Both the position numbers and the translations under genes were made by a program. A DNA stretch of 5,788 nucleotides. It comes from Oscillospiraceae bacterium (GTDB lineage: Bacteria > Bacillota_A > Clostridia > Oscillospirales > Ruminococcaceae). Location: assembly GCA_017829075.1 (NCBI GenBank), contig JAGAJA010000031.1, positions 1-5,788 on the forward strand. The letters run 5' to 3'. Below the pieces are notes generated by a model. It worked only from the letters and a program-made list of their open reading frames with translations, was not told the DNA's origin and did no database searches. Below, piece after piece: positions 5,395 to 5,788 of this stretch. The stretch's first letter is position 1, and every line of letters starts with the position of its first letter.

Positions 5395-5426
5395 ATTGCA
5401 TGAGGATCTGGTGTTAAATTGGGATT

Positions 5427-5458
5427 TGTCGAGTGCCTCGACACGCATTCCGCCTTTT
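5427..5458 (+). terminator. Candidate weak terminator after MBL gene
   Basis: TGTCGAG (5427-5433) and CTCGACA (5437-5443) form a perfect 7-bp stem with a TGC triloop, 32 nt past the stop codon. The only T-tract is TTTT at 5455-5458, 11 nt beyond the stem, so it is not a canonical intrinsic terminator. It could equally be a protein-binding palindrome. Confidence 0.3.
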
Positions 5459-5515
5459 GTAATGTTGCATTTGTCCGTGGGTTTATCAACGGCGGTATTC
5501 AACAAGCGATTGTGA

Positions 5516-5543
5516 GGGCAAAGGGGGCAAGGGGCAAAGCCCC
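5516..5543 (+). repeat. Tandem imperfect octamers closing in a hairpin
   Basis: Three consecutive 8-bp units, GGGCAAAG (5516), GGGGCAAG (5524) and GGGCAAAG (5532), are followed by CCCC. The last unit folds with it: GGGGC (5531-5535), AAA loop, GCCCC (5539-5543), then six A. On the minus strand this reads as a T-tract before the stem, the same reversed polarity as the hairpin at 60-90. Confidence 0.6.
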
Positions 5544-5661
5544 AAAAAAGCCTTGATTATTCGCAAAACAACCTACCCGCAGTAATGGGGCTTTATGCCG
5601 TCGGCAGCGCACCTTTCCTCGGTCAAAGTATCTTTCACTTTGTATTCGCGAAAAACCGGAC

Positions 5662-5691
5662 AAGGGGGAAAAGGGGAGAGGGGAAGAGGAG
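5662..5691 (+). repeat. 30-base polypurine tract
   Basis: Positions 5662-5691 contain only A and G, with G-runs of 5, 4 and 4 at 5664, 5673 and 5680. More G-runs follow at 5710 (four) and 5717 (six). The tract could adopt a G-quadruplex or triplex form, which is inference only. Confidence 0.5.
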
Positions 5692-5788
5692 TCTGAGGAG
5701 AAAACCGTAGGGGAAAGGGGGGAACGTCCGGTTTTTGTCGGATTTTCTTAGTTCCCCCCTTTCCCCGAAGGGTTTCTCCTCAGTCCCG
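5689..5788. repeat. Long inverted repeat reaching window edge
   Basis: A perfect 16-bp inverted repeat pairs GGGGAAAGGGGGGAAC (5710-5725) with GTTCCCCCCTTTCCCC (5751-5766). The outer 21 positions on each side (5689-5709 and 5767-5787) continue the pairing at 16 of 21 positions, giving a stem of about 37 bp around a 25-nt loop. The repeat may continue beyond the window. Confidence 0.75.

Larger units (their letters stand above)
5395..5788. other. Non-coding, repeat-rich right flank
   Basis: No open frame with a credible ribosome binding site or family resemblance is seen in these 394 bases. The stretch holds a triloop hairpin (5427-5443), tandem octamers with a GGGGC hairpin (5516-5543), a polypurine tract (5662-5691), and a long inverted repeat that reaches the window end (5689-5788). 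The central part (about 5550-5650) shows only a short inverted pair, CAAAG with CTTTG near 5624-5642. The make-up suggests a dispersed intergenic repeat or mobile-element remnant, but no transposase trace is present. Confidence 0.5.

Noticed and set aside
1..5788. CRISPR array, tRNA, rRNA or insertion sequence
   Set aside because: There are no regularly spaced repeats with unique spacers, no cloverleaf or rRNA signature, and no transposase-like frame anywhere in the window.

Overview
The window looks like a chromosomal segment of a Gram-positive gut-type Clostridia bacterium (Oscillospiraceae/Ruminococcaceae-like). This is inferred from strong AGGAGG-type ribosome binding sites, near-consensus sigma-A promoters, moderately GC-rich genes separated by an AT-rich regulatory gap, and the protein families present. 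It carries four full-length genes in two divergent pairs. On the minus strand are a KdpE-like response regulator (1588-2292) and, downstream of it, a cation:proton antiporter (182-1369). On the plus strand are an AGCS-family sodium:amino-acid symporter (2656-4440) and an MBL-fold metallohydrolase with a C-terminal winged-helix-like region (4510-5394).

The most informative element is non-coding. Between the response regulator and the antiporter, on the minus strand, lies a consensus promoter (TTGACA, 17 nt, TATACT, with an extended -10 TG). Its predicted transcript begins exactly at the first helix of an RNA that matches the fluoride (crcB-motif) riboswitch: P1 CAGAU/AUCUG, P2 AGGGA/UCCCU, then AACCGC, P3 and CUGAUG. 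A U-tract with competing stems follows, and then a strong ribosome binding site and the antiporter start. The antiporter therefore appears to be a fluoride-induced gene with its own promoter. Its conserved motifs (AVSPAV, DD, PKATVQAA) recall the NHA/SLC9B group of CPA antiporters.

Layout from left to right: 1-181 is a cluster of five consecutive near-perfect hairpins, some of which can act as terminators at the antiporter 3' end; 182-1369 antiporter; 1370-1587 fluoride-riboswitch leader and promoter; 1588-2292 response regulator; 2293-2655 divergent intergenic region with an extended -10 promoter for the regulator, a 10-bp-phased TATTGC direct repeat that could be a regulator site, and a five-codon minigene overlapping the symporter start; 2656-4440 symporter with an unusual ~100-residue soluble insertion; 4447-4475 consensus promoter; 4510-5394 metallohydrolase; 5395-5788 non-coding, repeat-rich DNA with tandem octamers, a polypurine tract and a long inverted repeat that runs to the window edge.

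Three of the four genes concern ion-coupled transport or its likely control. A cognate histidine kinase is not in the window, so the link between the regulator and the flanking transporters is an inference from position only.
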